A stretch of DNA of 64,000 nucleotides from Methylobacterium sp. 77 (lineage in GTDB: Bacteria > Pseudomonadota > Alphaproteobacteria > Rhizobiales > Beijerinckiaceae). This document shows positions 56,118-64,000 of this stretch, in pieces. Location of the stretch: positions 2,016,011 through 2,080,010 of the forward strand of contig NZ_KB910516.1 in the NCBI RefSeq assembly GCF_000372825.1, written 5' to 3'. The number at the start of each line of letters is the position of its first letter. Position 1 is the stretch's first letter. Position numbers and translations under genes: made by a program. A model generated the notes under the pieces. That model did not search any database, was not told the origin of the DNA, and saw only the letters and a list, made by a program, of their open reading frames with translations.

Positions 56118-56442
56118 GTCGTTCCTCACTCAATGATCGAGCGCGACACGTTGCAGCGCGCCGCAACATCGATATGTTGCAGTGCAATATAGAAGTCAAG
56201 ATCCAGAGGGGAACAACCTCTGCGCAGTAGCCGTGCCGCAAAATCGGTCGATCTCAACAATCCGGGCAGAAAACATGCAGGGTTCATCAATGTAGGCAGG
56301 CGGCAGCGCGGAGGTCAAATCGAGGACCGATAGTAATGACAACGCCGCGGCTGTGTCATGTATTCCAAGGGGCGAATCATGGCTCGCCGTGCGGGTATCC
56401 GGAGATTGCGGGCGGCAGAGTTCTTGCCGGACGTTCGGGTAT
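56118..56442. other. 325-base gap between the phasin and the glycosyltransferase
   Basis: Apart from the phasin promoter (56150-56199) no gene or RNA was seen. The part 56200-56440 is the downstream region of the minus-strand glycosyltransferase and shows no clear terminator. Confidence 0.5.
56150..56199 (-). promoter_or_regulatory. phasin promoter with nested TTGC/GCAA operators
   Basis: On the minus strand TTGACT (from 56199) and a weak CATATC (56176-56171) are 17 bases apart. The spacer contains TTGCACTGCAA (56177-56187). A second repeat GTTGC-N8-GCAAC (56150-56167) covers the likely start site, and GCAACAT-N4-ATGTTGC links the two. PhaR, the PHA repressor, binds CTGC/GCAG-type palindromes in relatives, so PhaR is a good candidate. 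Confidence 0.6.
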
Positions 56443-57681
56443 CTACGCGCCGAGGACACCGGCCCGCTGGGGTGGGAGCTTTCGCGCCAAGCGCTCATAG
56501 AGCGTGACGAGGGCGTCGGCATGAGCGCCGATCGTCAGGGGTGCGTCCCAGTAGCGGGCATGGGCGGAGCGCCCGAGATTCTCGGCCGTCGTCGCGTCGA
56601 GGCGCCGAAACGCTCCCGCGAGAGCATCCCGTTCGGGCGCCACGATGAAACCCGTGACGCCGTCGATGACCTTTTCGGCGGCGCCCGAGCGATTCGATGC
56701 CACGACGGGAAGCCCGGACGCCAAGGCCTCGTAGACGGTCAGTGGGCCGGTCTCGAACCAGCGGGAGGGGGCGGCGAGTGCCCGCGCCCGACGCGTGAGA
56801 ATCGCGGACACCTCTTCCGGCGATCGCCATCCGAGCATCTCCACATGCGGCTGCGCGCGCAATTCCGCTTCCAGCGGGCCGGTGCCGACGAAGAGTGCCG
56901 GCATCCCGGCATCCCGCGCCGCGTCGGCCACGAGGTCCGCTCCCTTCTCGCGGGTGAGGCGACCGACGAAGGCGATGGCCTCCGCTCCCGCCGGATCGGC
57001 CCGCACGCCCTTCTCGATGCGGACGGGATTGTCGATGCGGTGATGGCTGACGGATAGCGAGCCGAACAGCCCGTCCATGCGTCGGATGCTGGCATCGCAG
57101 ACATGGATCACGTCGAGATGGCGGGCGCGCAAGGCGACGCGCTGAGCGACGCTCCGACTGACGCGGATCGCCTTGTGGAGGCGAGTCTTGGGATCGCAGG
57201 GAGCGGCGATGCAGGCGGTCGAGAGCGGCGTCAGCCCGCAGGGACGGCCCTGATCGAACCGGTAATAGACGCCGTTGGGGCAGGCCAGGAAGTAATCGTG
57301 GAGCGTCACCACCAGGGGAAGGCCGCTGTCGAGCAGGACCGGGAAGATGCTCGGCGACAGGCTCCGGGTCCATTGATGCAGGTGGATGGCATTCGCCGGA
57401 TGCGGGAGGTCAGCGAGCGCGGCGCGCAGCCGTGCCGCAGAATCCCGGCTCCAGATCCCGGAGAGTGCGGCCTCCAGGGCCGGGCGGTTCCAGATATCGG
57501 AATTGCCGAGACAGATCCGCCGGATCTTCCGATGGTCGAGGAGCGGATCGGCCGGTCCCTCGATCGCCTGGATGAAGGTGACGTCGATGCCGGCCTCGGC
57601 GAGACCGCGAGCGGATTCCACCGCGACCTTCTCGGCGCCACCGCTCGCCACGGCGAATTCTGCGAGGATCACGATATGCAT
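56443..57681 (-). CDS. family 4 glycosyltransferase
   Basis: A 412-residue GT-B enzyme. The N-terminal MHIVILAEFAVASGGAEKVAVESARGL has the acceptor-side Gly-rich loop. The C-terminal half has VGRLTREKGADLVADAARDAGMPALFVGTG and the E-x7-E motif in WFETGPLTVYEALASGLPVVAS. ATG 57681 was chosen because the first strand starts there. It probably transfers a sugar to surface polysaccharide or glycolipid. It is alone, without other glycan genes. Confidence 0.85.
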   Translation of the reverse strand: MHIVILAEFAVASGGAEKVAVESARGLAEAGIDVTFIQAIEGPADPLLDHRKIRRICLGNSDIWNRPALEAALSGIWSRDSAARLRAALADLPHPANAIHLHQWTRSLSPSIFPVLLDSGLPLVVTLHDYFLACPNGVYYRFDQGRPCGLTPLSTACIAAPCDPKTRLHKAIRVSRSVAQRVALRARHLDVIHVCDASIRRMDGLFGSLSVSHHRIDNPVRIEKGVRADPAGAEAIAFVGRLTREKGADLVADAARDAGMPALFVGTGPLEAELRAQPHVEMLGWRSPEEVSAILTRRARALAAPSRWFETGPLTVYEALASGLPVVASNRSGAAEKVIDGVTGFIVAPERDALAGAFRRLDATTAENLGRSAHARYWDAPLTIGAHADALVTLYERLARKLPPQRAGVLGA

Positions 57682-57897
57682 GACGTGTCCGAAGCCTCGG
57701 CCGGCCTCCGAACCAGTGCCGTCCATGCCGCGAGCGCCAGGGTAGGCGTCATCGCCTCACGTCCGGTAAACGCCGCCCGCCGAGGAACCGATCGCTGGTC
57801 GGCCGGCGAATGAAGGGATCGGGTCCCCGCCCCTCGCGTTGGTTCCGATGAAGGTGCCGTCCGTCGAGGCGGTCAGGCAAGCGCGAGGAGAGACGCC

Positions 57898-58080
57898 ATG
57901 TCGGACACGAAGCAGACACCGAAATCCGAGAACGACGATCAGCGCCGCATGGATCCTGCGCGCACCGGCGACAAGAAGAATCCCGAAAACCATCAGGATC
58001 AGATGAGCGAACGCCTGGACGAGGCGCTCGAGGAGACGTTTCCGTCGAGCGATCCGGTCTCGGTGAAAATCACGAAGTAG
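57898..58080 (+). CDS. small hydrophilic protein with DEALEETFPSSDP tail
   Basis: A 60-residue charged protein lacking cysteines and hydrophobic segments. A GAGGAG ribosome site lies eight bases before the ATG. The C-terminal RLDEALEETFPSSDPVSVKI is a motif I recall from many short rhizobial proteins annotated as hypothetical. Function unknown; stress association is only suspected. A strong stem-loop follows. Confidence 0.7.
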   Translation: MSDTKQTPKSENDDQRRMDPARTGDKKNPENHQDQMSERLDEALEETFPSSDPVSVKITK

Positions 58081-58103
58081 CGGGATCGAGCGACGGATAA
58101 GAA

Positions 58104-58136
58104 GAGGCGCCGCGATGCAAGCCATCGCGGCGCCTC
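58104..58136. terminator. 14-bp perfect stem-loop between convergent genes
   Basis: GAGGCGCCGCGATG (58104-58117) pairs perfectly with the bases 58123-58136 around a 5-base loop. It lies between the small plus-strand gene and the sdhB stop. On the minus strand it is followed by a T-containing stretch (TTCTTATCC), so it probably ends the sdh transcript and may act in both directions. Confidence 0.75.
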
Positions 58137-58189
58137 GTGTTCGTTGGTCTTGAACGGTTCGACGCTGGGCCGTGGCAGGTCAGCCTGCG

Positions 58190-58993
58190 TCAGACCTCGC
58201 GCGACACCATCATCTTCTTGATCTCGGCGATGGCTTTTGCCGGGTTCAGACTCTTCGGGCAGGCATTGGCGCAGTTCATGATCGTGTGGCAGCGGTAGAG
58301 CCGGAACGGGTCGTGAAGGGCGTCGAGGCGCTCGCCGGTATTCTCGTCACGGCTGTCGATCAGCCAGCGATAGGCTTGCAACAGGGCCGCGGGACCGAGG
58401 AAACGGTCGCCGTTCCACCAGTAGCTCGGGCACGAGGTCGTGCAGCAGGCGCACAGGATGCACTCGTAGAGCCCGTCGAGCTGGGCGCGGTCCTCCGGTG
58501 TCTGCTTCCACTCGCCTTCCGGCGCAGGGGTCTCGGTCTGGAGCCAGGGTTCGACCGAGGCGTGCTGGGCGAAGAAATTGGTGAGGTCGGGCACCAGATC
58601 CTTGAGCACCGGCATGTGCGGCAGAGGATAGATCCGCACCGCGCCGGTCTTCTTGCCCTTGGCGTGCTCCTGGCATTCGTCGATGCCCATGGTGCAGGCG
58701 AGCGCGTTCTGGCCTTCGATGTTCATGGCGCAGGAGCCGCAGATGCCCTCGCGGCAGGAGCGGCGGAACACCAGGGTCGAGTCGACCTTGGCCTTGATCC
58801 ACAGAAGCGCGTCGAGGACCATCGGGCCGCAATCGTCGCGGTCGACCTGATAGACGTCGACGCGCGGATTGGCTCCGTCATCCGGGTTCCAGCGATAGAT
58901 GCGGAATTCCTGGAGGTTGTTGCCGCCCGTCGGCCGAGGCCAGGTCTTGCCCTCGGTGATCTGGGAATTCTTGGGAAGGTTGAACTGGGCCAT
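58190..58993 (-). CDS. sdhB: succinate dehydrogenase iron-sulfur subunit
   Basis: This 267-residue subunit passes electrons from FAD to quinone. The 2Fe-2S cysteines lie in [12 protein letters not shown], and the 4Fe-4S and 3Fe-4S ligands in [12 protein letters not shown] and [17 protein letters not shown]. The N-terminus [12 protein letters not shown] is the alphaproteobacterial form. It is the last gene of sdhC-sdhD-sdhA-(exported ORF)-sdhB, 67 bases after the inserted ORF. Confidence 0.96.
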   Translation of the reverse strand: MAQFNLPKNSQITEGKTWPRPTGGNNLQEFRIYRWNPDDGANPRVDVYQVDRDDCGPMVLDALLWIKAKVDSTLVFRRSCREGICGSCAMNIEGQNALACTMGIDECQEHAKGKKTGAVRIYPLPHMPVLKDLVPDLTNFFAQHASVEPWLQTETPAPEGEWKQTPEDRAQLDGLYECILCACCTTSCPSYWWNGDRFLGPAALLQAYRWLIDSRDENTGERLDALHDPFRLYRCHTIMNCANACPKSLNPAKAIAEIKKMMVSREV

Positions 58994-59060
58994 GTTCCGT
59001 ACCTCGATGGATGCTGTGGCTTCGAGCAGCGGTCTGACCCACTGCGAACCACCGGATTCC

Positions 59061-59681
59061 CTATTGCTGGGCTAGCCAGCGCGTGATGAATTGCTCAGCT
59101 TCTGCCTGTGGCGCCTGCGCCGCCACGGGGCTCGACAGGCGGAACTTCACGAACTTCCCGCGCAGGCCGGTGATGCACATCAGGCTTTCGGTCGACCCGA
59201 GAGCCGTGTGATCGATCGCGAAGGCGCGACAGGCGAATTTCCGTCCGGTCGCCCCGTTCAGCCGGACAACTCCGCGATCCTGACTGCTACGGTAATGCCC
59301 CCGCTCCACCATCGCGCCGATCTCGCGGACGGCATGCTCGGCCTGCGTCGCGACGGCTGGTGACGTCGCCCCCTCGGGAATGGAGGCCACGCCGCCGTCA
59401 TAGACATAGACATCCGCCTTCCAGCGGCCGTTCGTGTAAACGACGGAATAGCCGTAACCGGGTGCCCGGGATTCGTAGTCCGTCCTGGGTCCGCGAGCGA
59501 AACCGGACAGGTTTTCCGGGAAGGCGAAATCCGGCGCACGCGCCAGCGCCGGAACGATCAGAAAGAGCCCCGAGACGCCGAGCAGGAGGGTTCGCGCTCG
59601 ACGCTGCCGGGTCGCGAACACCGATCCGGCACGCCCCAATCCGCCCGGCGAACGTGCGCGGAGCCCCCGAACTTTCATCAA
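59061..59681 (-). CDS. exported protein of unknown function inside the sdh operon
   Basis: A 206-residue protein whose ATG (59681) overlaps the sdhA stop in an ATGA junction, showing translational coupling. A basic N-terminus and hydrophobic segment ([19 protein letters not shown]) act as a signal. The mature part is beta-rich: [23 protein letters not shown], then [19 protein letters not shown] and [19 protein letters not shown], with two cysteines that could pair. I recognise no named family. Its place between sdhA and sdhB suggests expression with complex II, not proof of a shared function. Confidence 0.7.
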   Translation of the reverse strand: MMKVRGLRARSPGGLGRAGSVFATRQRRARTLLLGVSGLFLIVPALARAPDFAFPENLSGFARGPRTDYESRAPGYGYSVVYTNGRWKADVYVYDGGVASIPEGATSPAVATQAEHAVREIGAMVERGHYRSSQDRGVVRLNGATGRKFACRAFAIDHTALGSTESLMCITGLRGKFVKFRLSSPVAAQAPQAEAEQFITRWLAQQ

Positions 59682-61498
59682 TACACCCGTGCCTTCGGCT
59701 CGATGTACTGGATCTCGTTCGACATCGTGTAGGTGTGAACCGGGCGATAATCGATGTTCACCTCATGGGACTTGTCGTCCAGCCACGACAGGGTGTGCTT
59801 CATCCACTCCTTGTCGTCGCGGTCGGGGAAATCCTCGCGGGCATGGGCGCCGCGGCTCTCCTTGCGGTTGGCGGCGGATTCCATGGTGACGACGGCCTGA
59901 CCGATCAGGTTGTCGAATTCCAGGGTCTCGAGCAGGTCGGTGTTCCAGATCAGCGAACGGTCCGTGATCTTGATGTCGGCCTCGCCCTGCCAGACCTTGT
60001 GGATCAGGGCCTTGCCCTCTTCCAGAACCTCGCCGGTGCGGAAGACCGCACAGTTGTTCTGCATCGTCTTCTGCATCTCGGCACGCAGTTCCGCCGTCGG
60101 CGTGCCGCCGTTCGCGTAGCGGAAGCGGTCGAGGCGGGTGAGCGCCTTCTCGGCCGAATCCTTCGGCAACTCCATCTGGCGCGCGCCCGGCTCGACGATC
60201 TCGGCGCAGCGCAGGCCCGCCGCCCGGCCGAACACCACGAGGTCGATGAGCGAGTTCGAGCCGAGGCGGTTCGCCCCGTGCACGGAGACGCAGGCGGCTT
60301 CGCCGAGCGCCATCAGGCCCGGCACCACCGTGTCGGGGTTGCCGTTCTTCAGGGTGAGCACCTCACCGTGATAGTTCGTGGGGATGCCGCCCATGTTGTA
60401 ATGCACCGTCGGCAGGACCGGGATCGGCTCCTTGGTGACGTCGACGCCCGCGAAGATCTTGGCCGATTCCGAGATGCCCGGCAGACGCTGGTGCAGGATC
60501 GCCGGGTCGAGATGGTCGAGATGCAGGTAGATGTGGTCGCTGGTCTTGCCGACGCCGCGTCCGGCCCGGATCTCCATCGTCATCGAGCGCGAGACCACGT
60601 CGCGCGAGGCGAGGTCCTTCGCCGACGGGGCATAGCGCTCCATGAAGCGCTCGCCCTCGGAATTGGTGAGGTAGCCGCCCTCGCCGCGCGCACCTTCGGT
60701 GATGAGGCAGCCGGCGCCGTAGATGCCGGTGGGGTGGAACTGCACGAATTCCATGTCCTGCAGCGGCAGGCCGGCGCGCAGCACCATGGCGTTGCCGTCG
60801 CCCGTACAGGTATGGGCCGAGGTCGCCGAGAAGTACGAGCGGCCGTAGCCGCCGGTGGCGAGGATCGTCATCTGGGCGCGGAAGCGGTGGATCTCGCCGG
60901 AGGCCTGATCGATGGCGATGACGCCGAGGCAGCGGCCCTCCTCGTCCATGATCAGGTCGAGGGCGAAGTATTCGATGAAGAAGTTGGTGTGGTTCTTCAC
61001 CGCCTGCCCATAGAGGGTGTGCAGCATGGCGTGGCCGGTGCGGTCGGCCGCCGCGCAGGTGCGCTGGGCGGTGCCCTTGCCGTAATCCGTGGTCATGCCG
61101 CCGAACGGACGCTGATAGATCTTGCCTTCGTCGGTGCGCGAGAACGGCACGCCCCAATGCTCCAGCTCGTAGACGGCGGCCGGGGCGTTGCGCACGAGGT
61201 ACTCGATGGCGTCCTGGTCGCCGAGCCAGTCCGATCCCTTCACGGTGTCGTACATGTGCCAGCGCCAATCGTCGGGGCCCATGTTGCCGAGGGAGGCCGA
61301 GATGCCGCCCTGCGCCGCCACGGTGTGTGAGCGGGTCGGGAAGACCTTCGAGATACAGGCCGTGCGCAGGCCGGCCTGGGAGCAGCCCACCGTGGCGCGC
61401 AGGCCGGCACCGCCGGCGCCGACGATGACCACGTCGAAGGTGTGATCGATGATCGAATAGGCGGGCGCGCCGTTGCCGTTGGTTCCGTTGGTGGCCAT
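59678..61498 (-). CDS. sdhA: succinate dehydrogenase flavoprotein subunit
   Basis: This 606-residue catalytic subunit oxidises succinate to fumarate. The FAD dinucleotide motif is GAGGAGLRA (27-35), the covalent flavin His58 is in [12 protein letters not shown], and the active-site region includes [21 protein letters not shown] and [13 protein letters not shown]. An N-terminal Gly/Asn-rich stretch of ten residues is added. It lies 28 bases after sdhD. Confidence 0.97.
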   Translation of the reverse strand: MATNGTNGNGAPAYSIIDHTFDVVIVGAGGAGLRATVGCSQAGLRTACISKVFPTRSHTVAAQGGISASLGNMGPDDWRWHMYDTVKGSDWLGDQDAIEYLVRNAPAAVYELEHWGVPFSRTDEGKIYQRPFGGMTTDYGKGTAQRTCAAADRTGHAMLHTLYGQAVKNHTNFFIEYFALDLIMDEEGRCLGVIAIDQASGEIHRFRAQMTILATGGYGRSYFSATSAHTCTGDGNAMVLRAGLPLQDMEFVQFHPTGIYGAGCLITEGARGEGGYLTNSEGERFMERYAPSAKDLASRDVVSRSMTMEIRAGRGVGKTSDHIYLHLDHLDPAILHQRLPGISESAKIFAGVDVTKEPIPVLPTVHYNMGGIPTNYHGEVLTLKNGNPDTVVPGLMALGEAACVSVHGANRLGSNSLIDLVVFGRAAGLRCAEIVEPGARQMELPKDSAEKALTRLDRFRYANGGTPTAELRAEMQKTMQNNCAVFRTGEVLEEGKALIHKVWQGEADIKITDRSLIWNTDLLETLEFDNLIGQAVVTMESAANRKESRGAHAREDFPDRDDKEWMKHTLSWLDDKSHEVNIDYRPVHTYTMSNEIQYIEPKARVY

Positions 61499-61526
61499 GG
61501 GCAGATCCTTCGGTTTCGGGGGCGGG

Positions 61527-61940
61527 TCAGACGAGCTTGCCGAGGCTCACGCGCAGGATCGCGTAGAGGCAGGCAACGGCGACGACGACCGCGTAGGCGT
61601 TATTGGCGAACAGGCTGGCGAACTTCAGGCCCTTGTCGTGGACGTAATCCTCGATGACGACCTGCATGCCGATCCTCATGTGGAGCGTGACCGAGATCAC
61701 GGCGAGGATCAGGACGAGCGCGACGAGCGGGTGCGACATCAGCGCGACCGCCTCGGGATAAGGGCGGTTGGCCATCATCGCGACGATCACGATGAAGCCG
61801 AGCATCAGCGGGACGTTGGCCGCGGCGGTGAGGCGTTGGTGCCAGAAGTGGCCTGCCCCGTGGCCGGAGGCGCCGAGCCCCTTAACCCGGGCGCGCGGGG
61901 TCCGCATGGTCGCGTTCGGGGTCTGACGGATGTCTGCCAT
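61527..61940 (-). CDS. sdhD: succinate dehydrogenase membrane anchor SdhD
   Basis: A 137-residue subunit with three hydrophobic helices, [21 protein letters not shown] before helix 1 and [22 protein letters not shown] after helix 2. The HMR...EDY segment is the haem/quinone-side signature of alphaproteobacterial SdhD. It follows sdhC by 12 bases. Confidence 0.92.
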   Translation of the reverse strand: MADIRQTPNATMRTPRARVKGLGASGHGAGHFWHQRLTAAANVPLMLGFIVIVAMMANRPYPEAVALMSHPLVALVLILAVISVTLHMRIGMQVVIEDYVHDKGLKFASLFANNAYAVVVAVACLYAILRVSLGKLV

Positions 61941-61952
61941 GGCGATCGCTCC

Positions 61953-62354
61953 TCAGCGCAGGACGAGGGCGAGCGCCCAGATCAGGACGGTCAGGATCAC
62001 GGAGCCGATCAGAGTGGCGCGGGCCAGCCCCATCCGCTGCTCGCGGTCGAAGCCGTAACCGAAATCCCAGACGAAGTGGCGCAGGCCGCCGAGCATGTGG
62101 TGCATCAGGATCCAGGTATAGGCGAACAGGACCAGCTTCCCGACGATGGAGCCGAAGAACCACGCGACCCAGGCATAGGCTGCCGGCCCGGAGGCCAGCG
62201 ACACGAGCCAGATCGCCACCAGGGCGGTGCCGCCGTAGAGAGCGGTGCCGGTGACGCGGTGGAACACCGACATCGCCATGGTCCAGGTCCAGCGGTAGAT
62301 CTGGAGATGGGGCGAGAGCGGCGGGGCGACCGTGGGTCGAACGGTAGGTGCCAT
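61953..62354 (-). CDS. sdhC: succinate dehydrogenase cytochrome b556 subunit
   Basis: A 133-residue membrane subunit with SPHLQIYRWTWTMAMSVFHRVTG, the ubiquinone-site motif, and LMHHMLGGLRHFVWDFG, in which His86 aligns with the haem axial His. Three membrane helices are visible. The start MAPTVRPTVAPPLSPHL was preferred over longer in-frame residues. It heads the sdh operon. Confidence 0.93.
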   Translation of the reverse strand: MAPTVRPTVAPPLSPHLQIYRWTWTMAMSVFHRVTGTALYGGTALVAIWLVSLASGPAAYAWVAWFFGSIVGKLVLFAYTWILMHHMLGGLRHFVWDFGYGFDREQRMGLARATLIGSVILTVLIWALALVLR

Positions 62355-62510
62355 TCTGCGAAAGTCCTCGGCGTTGTGGTGCCAATGGCAGCAGCGATGC
62401 TGCTCAGATTGGACCGTCTCTAAAGGGGTACGGCCTATGCGCCAATGCGCCAACCGGTGTTGATGTGCATTGCGGTGTGACACACCCGCCCGATCGTCAT
62501 TGGCGAATGT

Positions 62511-63833
62511 TCACGGAAAGTGGCCCAGCACGCGCCACCAGAGATAGTCGAGCGGCGTCACGACGAGGAGCGAGGCCAGACCCGTGACGAGGGTCAGAAT
62601 GGTCGCCGACCGGAGCGGAACCCGCCCCAGATCCATCGCCATCACGATGGGTGGCGCCTGGTAGGGCAGGAACAGCGTCGAGTATCCAACGACCTGGATC
62701 ATCACCACGCTCGCAAGGTCCAGACCGCTCGCGCGCGACATCTCACCGGCCAATGCCGTGTAGAGGGCGGGAGCGCCGTTCGCGGTGACGAAGACGGCGA
62801 AGACCGACGCGATGATCGTCAGAACGCCGAAATTCTGCGCCGACGCGCCGGGTTCCAACGGTGCCACGGCGAGCAGGGCATGGCCGAGCCTGGCGCCGAG
62901 CCCGGTCTCGTTGACGATTGCCACCAGGCCCAGAAGGGCCGCCACGTAGAAGCAGGTCCGCAGGTTCACCGCGCCGAAGGCCTCCGCCGGCAACACGCCG
63001 ATCCGCGGCAGGAGACAGATCACCGCCGCCGTCAGTCCGACCCAGGCCGGGGCGATATGGTGGAGGCTGTCGGTCACCCAGAAGGCCAGCGTGAGGGCGA
63101 GGATGACGGTGAGGCGCCGCTCCTGGGGCGAGAAGGGCGGCATCGACTCGCTCGCATCCGTCGCGGCGGGGCTCATCCGGTCGGGGAACAGCCGCACGAT
63201 GGCCGCCACCAGGATGATGCCCTTCACGCCGGCGAGCACCGGCGCGTGGAGCAGCAGATAGGGCAGGTAGGCGAGATGCAGACCGTACAAGGTCTCGGCC
63301 GTGCCGGCCATGACGAGGTTGGGAACGTTGGCCGGCAAGATGGCGGCCGAGAGGAGCGGCGTCGCCAGCCCCACCGCGAGGACCGCTCCGTGCCGTCCGG
63401 GCCGACCCGGCTCGAGGCCGAACGTGTCGCAGAGCGCCAGCACCACCGGGATCAGCAGGGCGATGCGTCCGAGATTCGAGGGCATGACGAAGGCGAGGGC
63501 GAAGGCCAGGGTGACGATGGCCGCGATGAAGCCGGTATAGGAGCCCGACAGACGGCCCGCGAGACTGCGCGCGAGCCGGGTGCCGAGGCCGGTCCGCGTG
63601 ATCGCTAGCCCGACCACCATCCCGCTCAGCACGAGCCAGAAGGCGGATGACGAGAATCCGGAGAAGACCGTTGTTGCCGGCGCGAGCTTGAACAGCATCG
63701 CGGCGGCGAAGAACAGCATCGCCGTCACCACCTCGGCCACGATGCCGCTCGCCCACAGACCCATGCAGACGACGAGCAGAAAACCGGTCACGAGGACCGT
63801 GGAATCGCCTGCGAGGATGGACGCCGCCTGCAT
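62511..63833 (-). CDS. SLC13 (DASS)-family permease
   Basis: A 440-residue polytopic protein with about eleven hydrophobic segments and a repeated hairpin architecture. VMPSNLGRIALLIPVVLAL and SAAILPANVPNLVMAGTAE match the SNT-type motifs of DASS transporters, and a second partial repeat lies near FAVFVTANGAPALYTAL. Substrates of such proteins are dicarboxylates, citrate or sulfate; which one applies cannot be told. It is 156 bases from sdhC, with which it shares strand but probably not its transcript. Start MQAASILAGD chosen. Confidence 0.8.
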   Translation of the reverse strand: MQAASILAGDSTVLVTGFLLVVCMGLWASGIVAEVVTAMLFFAAAMLFKLAPATTVFSGFSSSAFWLVLSGMVVGLAITRTGLGTRLARSLAGRLSGSYTGFIAAIVTLAFALAFVMPSNLGRIALLIPVVLALCDTFGLEPGRPGRHGAVLAVGLATPLLSAAILPANVPNLVMAGTAETLYGLHLAYLPYLLLHAPVLAGVKGIILVAAIVRLFPDRMSPAATDASESMPPFSPQERRLTVILALTLAFWVTDSLHHIAPAWVGLTAAVICLLPRIGVLPAEAFGAVNLRTCFYVAALLGLVAIVNETGLGARLGHALLAVAPLEPGASAQNFGVLTIIASVFAVFVTANGAPALYTALAGEMSRASGLDLASVVMIQVVGYSTLFLPYQAPPIVMAMDLGRVPLRSATILTLVTGLASLLVVTPLDYLWWRVLGHFP

Positions 63834-63971
63834 CTGAGGGAAACGCTCCGCTCCGACCGGGCACGAAAGATCGTGCCCGACATCGTGGCGCGGACACTGA
63901 TCTCGAATTGGAGTGGTTCGCAATTCGGATGTTGCCCACCGATCCTTCGCGAACGGCGAAGGATCGCAGCT

Positions 63972-64000
63972 ATGGAGCGCATCGTGGCCGCTGTTCAGCG
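63972..64000 (+). CDS. possible start of a plus-strand gene (truncated by window edge)
   Basis: ATG 63972 is preceded by AAGGA with an 8-base spacing and opens a frame MERIVAAVQ that is still open at the window end. The layout, divergent from the SLC13 gene, fits a real gene, but nine codons are too few to say more. Confidence 0.3.

Noticed and set aside
57784..57811. EcfG (general stress) promoter before the 60-residue protein
   Set aside because: GGAAC is present but the expected CGTT -10 is replaced by CGAA; only half of the motif fits.
59360..61330. Long plus-strand frame opposite sdhA
   Set aside because: Antisense shadow of sdhA rich in His/Arg/Asp/Val; no start context or domain.

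Overview
The window looks like chromosomal backbone of a GC-rich alphaproteobacterium of the order Hyphomicrobiales (Rhizobiales), most likely a Methylobacterium-type organism. The signs are a CcrM GANTC methyltransferase, an FlbD regulator end, an Atp12-type F1 assembly factor, an Fo operon with both b and b' subunits and no F1 genes, a hopanoid-type HpnL membrane protein, phasins and other polyhydroxyalkanoate (PHA) proteins, and Rhizobiales gene orders (fabD-fabG-acpP-fabF-mltG-yicC-gmk; rpoZ-rsh-pyrE; ccrM-mutY-DUF721-dsbA). I saw no rRNA or tRNA gene, no CRISPR array, no insertion sequence and no prophage. The genus is an inference; no methylotrophy gene is present.

Layout. 1-2400: end of flbD, a small 2Fe-2S protein, hpnL, and a VOC protein. 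2413-9455 (minus): type II fatty acid synthesis (fabD, fabG, acpP, fabF) followed by mltG, yicC and gmk. 9689-18032: exported beta carbonic anhydrase, rpoZ, rsh, pyrE, an NYN-domain protein, prephenate dehydrogenase, smpB and dapA. 18151-26264: a CtrA-like box, a soluble lytic transglycosylase, a BON/OmpA envelope protein, an ABC-F ATPase, a PHA-granule protein and RlpA. 26846-31207: ccrM, mutY (with an AT-hook-like tail), a TM2 protein, a DUF721 protein and a Tat-exported DsbA-like protein. 31321-34260: the Fo operon atpI-atpB-atpE-atpF'-atpF with a clear promoter and terminator. 34371-40364: a YadG/YadH-type ABC exporter, a hydrolase, an SRPBCC protein, a NarK-type transporter with a sigma-54-like promoter, and an FkbM methyltransferase. 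40453-54709: a mostly minus-strand row of pccB, Atp12, a HAD phosphatase, RluA, an Hsp70-like protein, an M32 carboxypeptidase, RarA and HtrA, interrupted by accessory genes including a lower-GC RTX protein. 54799-63833: two phasin-type proteins, a GT4 glycosyltransferase, the sdhCDAB operon with an extra exported-protein gene inside it, and an SLC13 permease.

How the genes fit together. Much of the window serves envelope growth and energy supply: fatty acid synthesis, peptidoglycan cleavage (MltG, Slt, RlpA), respiratory entry (Sdh) and Fo assembly. Stringent response (rsh next to rpoZ), DNA methylation and candidate CtrA control point to cell-cycle coupling. The most useful regulatory signals read directly from the DNA are a TTAA-N7-TTAA box before slt, a GG-N10-GC sigma-54-type element before the nitrate transporter, and nested TTGC/GCAA palindromes inside the phasin promoter. 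I found no convincing wholly new multi-gene system. The best candidates for undescribed biology are the exported protein embedded in the sdh operon, the lysine-rich insertion within the OmpA domain, the AT-hook MutY and the RTX islet.
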